Shown piece by piece: positions 1 through 7,823 of a stretch of 64,000 nt of DNA. Within the stretch, counting starts at the first letter, position 1. Every line of letters begins with the position of its first letter. A program made the position numbers and the translations under genes. Source of the DNA: a virus; the IMG/VR virus record IMGVR_UViG_3300041411_000129, positions 62,001 to 126,000 of that record; one strand, written 5' to 3'. The notes below the pieces were generated by a model. It did no database searches and was not told where the DNA came from. It was given only the letters and a program-made list of their open reading frames with translations.

Positions 1-3
1 TAC

Positions 4-486
4 ATGTCTAACTTCGTCTTCCTGAAAGAAGAAGGCGGTAAGTTTGGTTTCGAAGGTAACGACCGCAACTACGCGCTGTCGCTCTGCCCTGACATCAAAC
101 TGCAACGGACCAACGTTCGTCAGAAGTTCCGCGAGAACCCACGCCTGCAACACGCGGCTTACATTCTCGTAACCCTGTACTGGATGTTCACGTACTGGAC
201 TGAGTTCGATGACGGCCTACGCTGCACTCCGGCGCAGTTGTATGAAGAAATCAAGGCCATGGGGTACGATTGGGATGCGCTGCTGGATTCTCGCTATTGG
301 TTCATGCCAATCGAAGCCGGTAAGGACATTCCGTTCACATCCGCTATGGACCTCCTTCGTATCCGGGCCGGTCGGTATCACCCTTACTGGTATCCAAAAT
401 CACGTAAAGAAATGGGACTCCCAGAGCCAGTTGACATTGCCGTAGTCGCTGAGTGTGTGGTTCCAAAGGAATCAACAGGAAAATAA
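4..486 (+). CDS. hypothetical phage protein
   Basis: Encodes 160 residues from an ATG three bases inside the window. The ribosome-binding site is outside the window, so the true start could lie upstream. The protein is rich in aromatic residues (several Tyr-Trp pairs) and has no family signature I recognise. It is followed after 4 bases by the next gene on the same strand, so it is probably part of an operon running to about 2.7 kb that includes an RNA polymerase beta fragment. No function is proposed. Confidence 0.7.
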   Translation: MSNFVFLKEEGGKFGFEGNDRNYALSLCPDIKLQRTNVRQKFRENPRLQHAAYILVTLYWMFTYWTEFDDGLRCTPAQLYEEIKAMGYDWDALLDSRYWFMPIEAGKDIPFTSAMDLLRIRAGRYHPYWYPKSRKEMGLPEPVDIAVVAECVVPKESTGK

Positions 487-490
487 CATC

Positions 491-772
491 ATGGCCAATT
501 CACTGGTTACGAAGGTCAGCGACCTGCTGTCTAATCAGAACGCGAAACTCGCGGCTAACTTTAATGCCACGTTCCATGTGAACGCGGAGACAGAAGAAGA
601 CGAACTCCGGGCACTCAACAAATACTTCCGTCACGAGTTGAGCAAGATCCGGATCTCTACACTGGACGAGTGTGAGTGTCTGCGAAACGATATCGCGCCA
701 GTGTATTGGCTGAAGTATTTCGAGACTCACGTCCTGCCGACTCTGGTGCGTTTCAATCTTCCCGAGGGCTAA
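491..772 (+). CDS. small hypothetical protein
   Basis: Encodes 93 residues. The ATG at 491 is preferred over an upstream in-frame GTG because AGGAAA lies about 10 bases before it and the reading frame of the previous gene ends at 486. The product is acidic and probably helical, with no recognised domain. It sits directly upstream of the RNA polymerase beta C-terminal fragment, separated by 6 bases, and is likely co-translated with it. Confidence 0.7.
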   Translation: MANSLVTKVSDLLSNQNAKLAANFNATFHVNAETEEDELRALNKYFRHELSKIRISTLDECECLRNDIAPVYWLKYFETHVLPTLVRFNLPEG

Positions 773-778
773 TTCCAC

Positions 779-1516
779 ATGAACGCTAAACGTAAGAAAG
801 TCACGGAAAAGATGTTGGAGCGAATCGCGTCCATCATTCCCGGCGACGATACGAACGTGAAGATCTTCAGGGAAAAACTCGAGGCAATGAATGATGACGA
901 GTTTGAATCTTACTTGCGTAAGCTCAAGCCCGTCAAAACTCAGGAAGACATCGCTAACCGCGAGTGGATTCCATTCTACGTTCCTAACCTCTCAGGTAAG
1001 CGGGTAAGTATTGCCCGCAACTACCAGATTGCGAAAGGCATGGGACGTAGCTTGGATCACCGTCTGGTAATGACTGACCCTTCAACGGGTTTGCAGTACG
1101 TCACTCCGCACGCATATCCGGTTCTCGATCTTCCAGTGCGTCGACAGGCTCAGACGGTCGCTAAGAAGCGATCTATCCCTGAGCATAACCAACGTATCGA
1201 CGACCTGACCGAACAGCCTACAAGCGAGTCTAAGGGCAGCCGTATCTCCTCTCCTGAGGGTGTGGCGCTCTTGTCTCGTGGTCTTGACAACACGATGCTT
1301 GAATTCGTGAAGATCCGTGGTGGTGACACCGCAGGTTATCGCGAGTACAAACGTCTGCTTATCGAGACGGGTGAGGTCAGCTACGCACAGTTGGATGGGT
1401 TGGGTATCGCTAAATCTACCAAGACTGCATCGATTATCTTTAATTGCATGCACATTGGTAACAACCTCGATCCAAGTACTAAGGTGCCTGCCGATGCCAT
1501 GCCCGACACGCTCTGA
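779..1516 (+). CDS. RNA polymerase beta subunit, C-terminal fragment
   Basis: Encodes 245 residues that I align by eye with the last part of bacterial RpoB. Residues 111-133 (HAYPVLDLPVRRQAQTVAKK followed by RSI) match the RpoB stretch before its final conserved block. Residues 144-170 (TEQP, then a Gly/Ser segment, then SSPEGVALLSRGL) match the [20 protein letters not shown] region, and GGDTAGYREYKRLL matches the SDDVNGRTKMYKNI segment. It lacks everything before that region, which is supplied by the 1424-residue gene at 16312-20586. phiKZ-type phages split beta and beta-prime in this way. Because it lies near the virion polymerase genes it is most likely the virion-enzyme piece (phiKZ gp149-like). 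Assignment to the virion rather than the non-virion enzyme is inference. Confidence 0.62.
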   Translation: MNAKRKKVTEKMLERIASIIPGDDTNVKIFREKLEAMNDDEFESYLRKLKPVKTQEDIANREWIPFYVPNLSGKRVSIARNYQIAKGMGRSLDHRLVMTDPSTGLQYVTPHAYPVLDLPVRRQAQTVAKKRSIPEHNQRIDDLTEQPTSESKGSRISSPEGVALLSRGLDNTMLEFVKIRGGDTAGYREYKRLLIETGEVSYAQLDGLGIAKSTKTASIIFNCMHIGNNLDPSTKVPADAMPDTL

Positions 1517-1517
1517 A

Positions 1518-1985
1518 ATGATGAAGCTGATTACCGATATCGTGTTCAGGTATTGCAGTACGCCTGAACGCATCGGTTCGATGCTGACTCTCGCCACTGC
1601 TTCGAAGCTACAGATCAACTTCCGGACTTCCCTGCACTCTAAAACAGGCTGCTTGAAGCTTTGGGATTTCATCGAGGTCCAAACGGACGTCAGTGATCCT
1701 GAGTTCATGGAAGTTCTGATGAACATGGTTGGCGAGTTTATGTTCCTTGCCGAGGTGGATGACACCGCCTTCAACACTGAAATCGCCGGTCCTCTGGCCA
1801 GAACTCTGGCGTGGGTGAAAGACGCTGCCGGTACGCCTGACTCACTACGTGAGATGGCTGCCAATGTCGAGACGTATCGTGAGATGCTCAACTTCAACAA
1901 GTGGGCGGCTTTCGTCTACCTGATGTCGATGACCGATCTGATGCGCGTATTGACAGCGTTAAAGAACGAAGCTGCTAAAGGTTAA
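1518..1985 (+). CDS. hypothetical protein, helical
   Basis: Encodes 155 residues. ATG-ATG at 1518/1521 follows the upstream stop at 1516 by one base, so translation is probably coupled to the polymerase fragment. The sequence looks largely alpha-helical, with hydrophobic segments near the C-terminus (KWAAFVYLMSMTDLMRVL). No known domain was recognised. Longer in-frame extensions upstream overlap the polymerase gene and are not needed. Confidence 0.65.
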   Translation: MMKLITDIVFRYCSTPERIGSMLTLATASKLQINFRTSLHSKTGCLKLWDFIEVQTDVSDPEFMEVLMNMVGEFMFLAEVDDTAFNTEIAGPLARTLAWVKDAAGTPDSLREMAANVETYREMLNFNKWAAFVYLMSMTDLMRVLTALKNEAAKG

Positions 1986-1999
1986 CTCCGAGGTTCTCA

Positions 2000-2725
2000 A
2001 TGAGACAAAGGGCGCTTATCGACATCGATATGATCCTGGATACTCGGTACGGCACACTCAAGCGCATCGACGAAAAACTCGCCGATGCGCTCGTGCTTAC
2101 CAATCTGTATCGTGACCGGACGGATGATCATTTCGACCTAATTACCAACGGGGCTATTGACCGTGAGCAGTACAAAGCTCTTTATGCTGCTCGCGACACA
2201 GAAACCCTGTTCAACTCGAAGATGACAGACTTCGTCTATCATTTCCGAAAAGACATCAATGAGGGGTTGACCCGCATCGATCGTAAGGTAGACATCGAGT
2301 CCATCGAGGTGGATATCAACGTCTATCCCTACAATCTGGAAGCCCATGAAGCGGATGTTATCCGTGCATCGATGGAACATTACTTCCAGTGGCCGGCTGT
2401 CGTCAACATCGTAAGACTCGCTCCTGAGGATTTGAGTGCACCGTATGTCGACAACAGTTACGAGCTGATGGCGTATTACAACCATGAGGATTGGCTTGGT
2501 CCAAACACTCAGAGCGTAATCGACAAACGCATTCCACTGGTGACGCTGATCACGCCTCGAATCTCGACGTCAGGTAATGTGCCAAAGCCAGATCAACAAA
2601 TCAGAGACCCATTCGCTACACGGTCTGCGTATCTGGTTAAGTTCCTGGCCTTGCACTTCATCCCAACGTCGTGGGCTTGTTACAACCCGTTTATTCTTCA
2701 GCAGTTACAAAGTTCGAGATGTTGA
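2000..2725 (+). CDS. hypothetical phage protein, possibly virion-associated
   Basis: Encodes 241 residues from an ATG preceded by CCGAGG at good spacing. The N-terminal half is charged and helical; the C-terminal half contains many Asp, Asn and Tyr residues (EDLSAPYVDNSYELMAYYNH). The last 35 bases overlap the end of the convergent gene at 2691-3149. No family is recognised. It is last in the 0-2.7 kb operon that contains the RNA polymerase beta fragment. Confidence 0.65.
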   Translation: MRQRALIDIDMILDTRYGTLKRIDEKLADALVLTNLYRDRTDDHFDLITNGAIDREQYKALYAARDTETLFNSKMTDFVYHFRKDINEGLTRIDRKVDIESIEVDINVYPYNLEAHEADVIRASMEHYFQWPAVVNIVRLAPEDLSAPYVDNSYELMAYYNHEDWLGPNTQSVIDKRIPLVTLITPRISTSGNVPKPDQQIRDPFATRSAYLVKFLALHFIPTSWACYNPFILQQLQSSRC

Positions 2726-3149
2726 GGATGTTCTCACCCTGAGCATCTTCACCTTCGATGAACGATACCGCTGGGAGTGCGTTGACATCCAGTGGCGAAC
2801 GGGTACGTGGTTTGACTGGGCGGTTATCTGCGTCTTGACCCATCATCTGTTTGAGTTGACGGAAGGTGTCGATAACCAGACGACCGTCAGTCGAATCACT
2901 TTCAGCGATGTCGAGTTCACGGGTGGTCAGGGCTGCCTTGTCCATGTCGCGAAGAACGCTGGTCAGGTCTTTGATGTCAGCCGGGATACGGCGTTCTTCG
3001 CCGAGTAGGTCATCGACGATCCGATAACGAAGTCCTTGAGTAAACTTGAGGACATCGCTTGGGTCTGTCGATGCCGAGGTTACTGGAACTTTGGCGTGGA
3101 GCAGCTCGCCTTCAAGGATCTCTCCATCACTTACAAAATCTTCTTCCAT
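2691..3149 (-). CDS. hypothetical acidic protein
   Basis: Encodes 152 residues on the minus strand. A near-perfect ribosome-binding site (AGGAG, 7 bases before the ATG) supports it, although convergent and divergent plus-strand genes flank it closely. The product is acidic, with a predicted helical middle (LTSVLRDMDKAALTTRELDIA) and a basic patch (NRPVKPRTRSP). A role such as a small DNA-binding or terminase-like protein is conceivable but nothing specific is visible. Confidence 0.7.
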   Translation of the reverse strand: MEEDFVSDGEILEGELLHAKVPVTSASTDPSDVLKFTQGLRYRIVDDLLGEERRIPADIKDLTSVLRDMDKAALTTRELDIAESDSTDGRLVIDTFRQLKQMMGQDADNRPVKPRTRSPLDVNALPAVSFIEGEDAQGENILNISNFVTAEE

Positions 3150-3180
3150 TTCTATCTCCTTTACCCTCTAAGGAGGGGTT

Positions 3181-3690
3181 ATGTTTCTCAAACGATTAAA
3201 GACATGGTTGTTAGGCGAGGAGGTGTTACTACCCACACAATGGCCTGAAGATGCGTGGGACCGCATGTTGATGATGGCTCACTACGCACAGGACTTTAAG
3301 CTTGGTCCGATCGGTGTCCATCATTACGATATCACCGTTGAGGTAATGTCGACGAATGTGGATGAGCTTTTCGCTCAACTTGAAACATTGATCCACTGCA
3401 CTGCCAACGAGGAGGACGTTCCTGACGGCTGGAACGACCGTGATCGTACGAAGTGGATCGATCCTTTACCAGATTACTATTTCAGCACTAAGGCCGGCTA
3501 CAGGCAGCCACAGGACGTTCTGGGTATAGTGATCGAAAAGGTCATGGTCATACATAACCTACTTGAATCACATGAGATAGTAGTTATCCATCCGTACTAC
3601 AGTTACATGCGGAGAGAGTTCTACTCTGTTGTTTGTGATGTTGTTGAAGTGCTGAACGCCAGTTACGAGTTGCACAAGCTGGCAAAGTAA
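3181..3690 (+). CDS. hypothetical protein
   Basis: Encodes 169 residues from an ATG preceded by AGGAGGGG. Divergent from the minus-strand gene starting at 3149, with only 31 bases between the two start codons, all occupied by the two ribosome-binding sites. No domain is recognised. The C-terminal half has several Tyr and His residues and ends in Lys-Leu-Ala-Lys. Confidence 0.7.
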   Translation: MFLKRLKTWLLGEEVLLPTQWPEDAWDRMLMMAHYAQDFKLGPIGVHHYDITVEVMSTNVDELFAQLETLIHCTANEEDVPDGWNDRDRTKWIDPLPDYYFSTKAGYRQPQDVLGIVIEKVMVIHNLLESHEIVVIHPYYSYMRREFYSVVCDVVEVLNASYELHKLAK

Positions 3691-3758
3691 TAACCATCTG
3701 TCCTCATTGCCGATCCATCGCTCCCGCGTAAGGTCGGACACGCCCAAAGGATACATTG

Positions 3759-4232
3759 ATGCCAAAGCCTCCGAAGAACTCAACGTTCAGGGAATTGCTA
3801 CGAGATCCAAACAAGAAGTACGATGAGACTTCTCATGCGTTGGCTAAGCTACTCCGCGATATGCTTGCTAACAGTGGGATCGGTCCCGGTGAATGGGACA
3901 AGCTCATCGAGCGTTACTATAAAAAGATGTACACGAATCGTAAGGGTGAGATCGATCTGATCAAGGTTAACCAAGAGAAGTCTAACCTCACCCGTGCTCT
4001 GGCTAAGGACAAGGTGCCTTGGTATCGACTCGATACAGCGATCCAGATTCTTGGATCGGCGAGCTACACAATCTCGATAGAGCGAGAAGATGCACGAGGC
4101 GTGAAGTTCACCAGTAAGCTGAAGATCAAGAACCGGTATGTAATCATGCCTGAGATGAATGAGGGGGAAGATGACGGCATTGACGTACTCACCTCCGACA
4201 ATCAGAAGGGCGATGATAGCGATGAAGACTAA
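3759..4232 (+). CDS. hypothetical protein with acidic C-terminal tail
   Basis: Encodes 157 residues. The ATG at 3759 is chosen over a TTG at 3756 because AAAGG ends 8 bases before it. The protein begins with a basic Pro/Lys segment, has a helical central region and ends in a strongly acidic tail (KGDDSDED). The tail overlaps the start of the next gene by 11 bases. Charge segregation of this kind occurs in nucleic-acid-associated phage proteins, but no family was recognised. Confidence 0.7.
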   Translation: MPKPPKNSTFRELLRDPNKKYDETSHALAKLLRDMLANSGIGPGEWDKLIERYYKKMYTNRKGEIDLIKVNQEKSNLTRALAKDKVPWYRLDTAIQILGSASYTISIEREDARGVKFTSKLKIKNRYVIMPEMNEGEDDGIDVLTSDNQKGDDSDED

Positions 4233-4668
4233 AGTTCCTGATCCCATGCTGGATGGTGAAGATCACATCAACGTCTGGACCAAGGCCAAGACGCGCTTAG
4301 GGCGACTCCTGACCAATCCAGCGGACGTTGCAGTAACCCATCCTACGTACGGTCGCTTTCGTACGATGGAAGGGTTACATTTCTATCTGAAGACGGGGAT
4401 GATTTACGAAGACCTTCGCTCCATGAACGGCTATGAGGCACGTCGTTTTGGAGGCACGTTGAAGACGGTCTGGTTCCCTAACTTCATGGAAGAGATCAAG
4501 ATTGGCATTCGATGTAAGATTGATCAACATCCTGAGCTGAAAGAACTGATGGAGGAATCCATCTTGCCTTTCGAACATTACTACGTGTACCCGACGAACG
4601 TGGTGGTGCCAAAGAGCTCTAAAGCTTTCTGCCAGTTGCTTGAAGAGATACGCGCAGAGATGCGTTAA
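4222..4668 (+). CDS. possible NADAR (YbiA-like) domain protein
   Basis: Encodes 148 residues; the ATG at 4222 follows AGAAGGG by about 11 bases and overlaps the upstream stop. Residues 41-60 (PTYGRFRTMEGLHFYLKTG), 65-77 (LRSMNGYEARRFG) and 85-110 (FPNFMEEIKIGIRCKI, then DQHPELKELM) follow the order of conserved blocks of the NADAR fold: Y.SvEHyfQa.K, then p..Ak..Gr, then k..vM...l..KF.Qn..l...L. NADAR enzymes act on ADP-ribose-linked substrates, and some phage members reverse DNA ADP-ribosylation by DarT. The usual C-terminal Trp-Gly motif is not evident, so this is a by-eye family suggestion only. A hairpin terminator follows. Confidence 0.42.
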   Translation: MKTKVPDPMLDGEDHINVWTKAKTRLGRLLTNPADVAVTHPTYGRFRTMEGLHFYLKTGMIYEDLRSMNGYEARRFGGTLKTVWFPNFMEEIKIGIRCKIDQHPELKELMEESILPFEHYYVYPTNVVVPKSSKAFCQLLEEIRAEMR

Positions 4669-4669
4669 A

Positions 4670-4713
4670 TAATGGGAGACTTCGGTCTCCCATTATCCCC
4701 ACTTCTTTTTTTT
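4670..4713 (+). terminator. hairpin terminator
   Basis: A perfect 11-bp stem (4670-4680 with 4685-4695) closed by a TTCG loop ends the operon of the NADAR-like gene. A run of eight T lies at 4706-4713, ten bases after the stem rather than immediately after it. A TATG motif, the phiKZ late-promoter core, follows at 4717-4720. Confidence 0.8.
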
Positions 4714-4749
4714 GTCTATGGTGTGACAGTTACACTCAGGATGATGACC

Positions 4750-5790
4750 ATGGCCGCTTCATTAGCTAACACGATTTTCCAAGGCAACTCCCGTGACGCG
4801 ATGGTTGTTTCCGACGCGTACAAGATCTCAAAGAACGAGACTCGCAACAGCATGTACGATTCCGTTAAGGGGATCTACAGTGGTGCAGTCGACGGGCTGT
4901 TTGCTAACAAGAGTTCTATCACGACTCTCGCAGGTTTGGTTAAACAAGCCAAAGGCGGGAACATCGATAAGATCGGGATGCTCAACACAGCTCTCGGTGC
5001 GATGGGTTCCAGTCTGCCAAGTCTGCTCGGCACTCTAGGTGGTTCTCTCAAGAATGTCTTGGGTGATGCCGCTGGGTCGTTGATCGGTCCAGGTGCTACG
5101 AAGGGTATCGAGGTACTCTACAAGAACGCCGGTATGCTTATCGGTGCTGCTGATATCGATAGCACTAGCGATCTGTTGAAGTTCGTGAATGCGATGGCTG
5201 GCGATAGTGAGCTGACTCAGTTCATCAACATCGAAGCCGAAAGCGCAATCATCGGTGGTATCGCCAAGAACCTGATGGACTACGGTCTGGACGATCTTGT
5301 CGATGAAGCTATCGAGATGGGTCGTACCGAACAGGTCAGACAGAATGCCTTCGCTTACATGTCGGTGGCTGCTGTTAATGGACCTCTGGGTTCTGGTGTC
5401 GGTGGTTCTAACCTCGACATGATCAACAAGGTCATCGATAACATCGGGATCACCAAGTTCCTCGAATACAACCCTGATGCCGTGGCCTCCATTATCGCAG
5501 GCTACAACTTCGATCCGACTTACACCGTTGCCGATTACCCAGCGCAACGTACGAAACTTCTCGACACACTGGTTCGTATCAATGCTAACTGGGATAAGAA
5601 ACTTCGTGGTGCTGAATACATTCCGAACTTGGGTCCTTTCCTGAAGCAAAGCGCTTCATCGAAAACTTTGTTCTGCATGTCTCCTCCACTGCGTACTCTC
5701 TCACTGGCAGCCACCGGTAAGGCTACCGCTAACGTCGGTACAGTCGTGAAGACACTCTACCCGAATGCTTACATGCCGGGCATCAAGTGA
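4750..5790 (+). CDS. probable virion structural protein
   Basis: Encodes 346 residues. The ATG at 4750 is preferred over ATGs at 4741 and 4744 because AGG at 4738-4740 needs about 9 bases of spacing; an in-frame ATG at 4672 lies inside the terminator hairpin. The sequence is rich in Gly, Ala and Ser with helical stretches (LGTLGGSLKNVLGDAAGSLIG). It faces the transglycosylase-protein gene cluster convergently. Function is not identified; a tail or baseplate role is inferred from the neighbours and from the preceding TATG element. Confidence 0.6.
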   Translation: MAASLANTIFQGNSRDAMVVSDAYKISKNETRNSMYDSVKGIYSGAVDGLFANKSSITTLAGLVKQAKGGNIDKIGMLNTALGAMGSSLPSLLGTLGGSLKNVLGDAAGSLIGPGATKGIEVLYKNAGMLIGAADIDSTSDLLKFVNAMAGDSELTQFINIEAESAIIGGIAKNLMDYGLDDLVDEAIEMGRTEQVRQNAFAYMSVAAVNGPLGSGVGGSNLDMINKVIDNIGITKFLEYNPDAVASIIAGYNFDPTYTVADYPAQRTKLLDTLVRINANWDKKLRGAEYIPNLGPFLKQSASSKTLFCMSPPLRTLSLAATGKATANVGTVVKTLYPNAYMPGIK

Positions 5791-5821
5791 CATAAGGCCG
5801 GGGTTTCCCCCGGCCTCTATG
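5791..5821. terminator. bidirectional hairpin between convergent genes
   Basis: GGCCGGGG (5796-5803) pairs with CCCCGGCC (5808-5815) around a TTTC loop. The stem is flanked by CATAA on the left and TATG (5818-5821) on the right, the same layout as many other intergenic hairpins here. It separates convergent genes ending at 5790 and 5826. Confidence 0.75.
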
Positions 5822-5825
5822 CTGT

Positions 5826-7772
5826 TTACGAACGATCCGTCGGATTGGATAGCGCTTTGATGAGATCCCCTGACAGACCAGACATGAGTCCAGATGCCAT
5901 GCGATAAGGGGAACGCCATTGAGCGGCTTCCGCACGGCTACGCGCCATGTTGAGTTGCCACTTCCGAGTACCGTTGATCTGCACGTCCAAAGGAATGGAC
6001 GCCATCACCGCCATGAAGTCGGTCCACTTGTTATCTTCACCGTAGGTTGCCTTGGTCAGTGCAGCCGCAGTAGCTTCACCAGCCGATCCGCCCAATGCGC
6101 TAGCCACGGCACTAATAGCACCAGTGACGCCACTCACGTTCGGGTTGATAGGAACCGACAGTACGTTGGATAGGTCATCGATAGTAACGTTAACGTCAAT
6201 ACCAAGAACCTTACCGCCCTTAGCGTAACCAACGTCACCCACACCACGTTCGATACTGATCGAGGAGATCAGACCTTCACGGATGATAGTACGACCTTGG
6301 TTGTAGACTTCCAACAGGAACGGACCGTCATACGAAGCACGACCAGTTGCACGAGGAAGACCCAACGCCAAGATAGCGCCCAACGGAATGAACAGGTTCT
6401 GCAAACGAACCCAGTCATCTGCTGCCCACGATCTCAGGTGGATAGTGAACGTGGTACGGCCAATATCAGCCGAGGACGTTTCATACACCTTTTGAATGTC
6501 AGCGAAGGCGTTACCAGCCAGAGCGATGAACCCTTCTACCTGAGCAGCATTCAAGATACCCTTGGCGACGTCTCCGACGATATCCATAACCGCACCGATA
6601 GGTCCAGCGATGTTACCATCAGCGATGTTGAATCGCGCCATACGAGCCTTGGATGACATCGCGTTGATTTCGGTCTTGATGGACGGTTCAGTGATGGCGT
6701 TGTTGAAGCTATCGGAGTTAGTGCCAGTGTTGTTCACACGGAACGTCACAAAGTCAGCACCCATCCGCGCTTCAGCTTTCGCCTGCTTCGCCATTTTAGT
6801 GACGTAGCTTTCTTCACTGGAATCCTCATCCGTCTTCGGTGGTTTGCTTGCATCGTACTCACCACCAAACGCCATGTACGCTTCTTCGTACTCAGCCAGA
6901 GAGAAGCCTGGGTCACTGAGTTGAATCGTACCTGTCTCGATGGCTTGACCCATCATCTTCTGGAACTGCTCAGCCCGTTGCGCAGGATCAGCAGTCAGAC
7001 CAGACATTGCGTTATCCATCATCGCACGATACTGGTTAGCCAGACGCTGTGCTTTGGTAGAGAACGCAAACACATCGATACCACCAGCCGACATTACAAT
7101 GTCAGGCATGATGCGGTGCATCGAATCGGAGTCAGCCTTATCCGGAACAGCCAGCGGGTCAAAGAACCGTTTCTGTTCATCGTTAACGAAGTGAGGAGAC
7201 AAACCCAAGTTAACGAACATGCCGTTTACGAAACTACTTACCGCCCACCAGTACGGGTACATGGTTGGTTTCAGATAGTAATACTTCGAACGTGGCATAC
7301 CGGCAAAGAAGTCAACCATCTGTCCAGCGAGAATGAACGGCTGGAAAGGGATCGTACCGATGAAGCCTGCAACCTCACCTGCTTTAAACCACACAGACGG
7401 AGCACGACCTGTACGAGCCATCGAGCCTGCGTACACGTTGTAGAAGTTACCGAAGAAGTTCGTCATCGAGTTGAACTTCGGAACACCTGCCCGAATGTGG
7501 ATCTGTTGAGAGTTGTCGTCAAGCACCTCACTCCACCAACGACCTACGCCGTAAGATTTGGAGTAAAGGGATTTGTGCTTCAAGTCACAGTTGCCTGTAA
7601 ACTGAGGCAGAGGGTTTACTTGGAAATGTCCTCCCATCGAGGTGTCGATGAACTTGCGAGAAGAAGTGGTGTAGTAACGTCTGGTGTTGTTCGTGGCATC
7701 GGACAAAGCGCTGGCAGGAGCCAGGAACGCATTACCCGCCCACGTTCTATCGAGGATATATTTCCGAGCCAT
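5826..7772 (-). CDS. large virion structural protein, phiKZ gp182-like by position
   Basis: Encodes 648 residues. The ATG at 7772 is used because AGGA lies 8 bases upstream; an in-frame GTG at 7814 falls in an intergenic hairpin. The N-terminal half is rich in aromatic residues and contains a Trp/Tyr/Pro-rich section (PTMYPYWWAVSSF). The C-terminal third looks like beta-strand (DGPFLLEVYNQGRTIIREGL, then SSISIERG). It lies just downstream of the 2243-residue transglycosylase protein on the same strand, as gp182 follows gp181 in phiKZ. A tail or baseplate role is likely, but the precise function is unknown. Confidence 0.6.
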   Translation of the reverse strand: MARKYILDRTWAGNAFLAPASALSDATNNTRRYYTTSSRKFIDTSMGGHFQVNPLPQFTGNCDLKHKSLYSKSYGVGRWWSEVLDDNSQQIHIRAGVPKFNSMTNFFGNFYNVYAGSMARTGRAPSVWFKAGEVAGFIGTIPFQPFILAGQMVDFFAGMPRSKYYYLKPTMYPYWWAVSSFVNGMFVNLGLSPHFVNDEQKRFFDPLAVPDKADSDSMHRIMPDIVMSAGGIDVFAFSTKAQRLANQYRAMMDNAMSGLTADPAQRAEQFQKMMGQAIETGTIQLSDPGFSLAEYEEAYMAFGGEYDASKPPKTDEDSSEESYVTKMAKQAKAEARMGADFVTFRVNNTGTNSDSFNNAITEPSIKTEINAMSSKARMARFNIADGNIAGPIGAVMDIVGDVAKGILNAAQVEGFIALAGNAFADIQKVYETSSADIGRTTFTIHLRSWAADDWVRLQNLFIPLGAILALGLPRATGRASYDGPFLLEVYNQGRTIIREGLISSISIERGVGDVGYAKGGKVLGIDVNVTIDDLSNVLSVPINPNVSGVTGAISAVASALGGSAGEATAAALTKATYGEDNKWTDFMAVMASIPLDVQINGTRKWQLNMARSRAEAAQWRSPYRMASGLMSGLSGDLIKALSNPTDRS

Positions 7773-7795
7773 AGATACATCCTGTTGGGAAAGAA

Positions 7796-7819
7796 GCCGG
7801 GTGAGTTTCCCCACCCGGC
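7796..7819 (-). terminator. intergenic hairpin on the minus strand
   Basis: GCCGGGTG pairs with CACCCGGC (7796-7803 with 7812-7819), giving an 8-bp stem between the 2243-residue gene and the next minus-strand gene. On the minus strand TTCTTTCCC follows, so it may attenuate or process the transcript rather than fully terminate it. Confidence 0.55.
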
Positions 7820-7823
7820 ATTG

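Noticed and set aside
4672-4749. N-terminal extension of the structural gene ending at 5790
   Set aside because: The ATG at 4672 lies in a terminator stem and the extension crosses a T-run; the start at 4750 has proper spacing.
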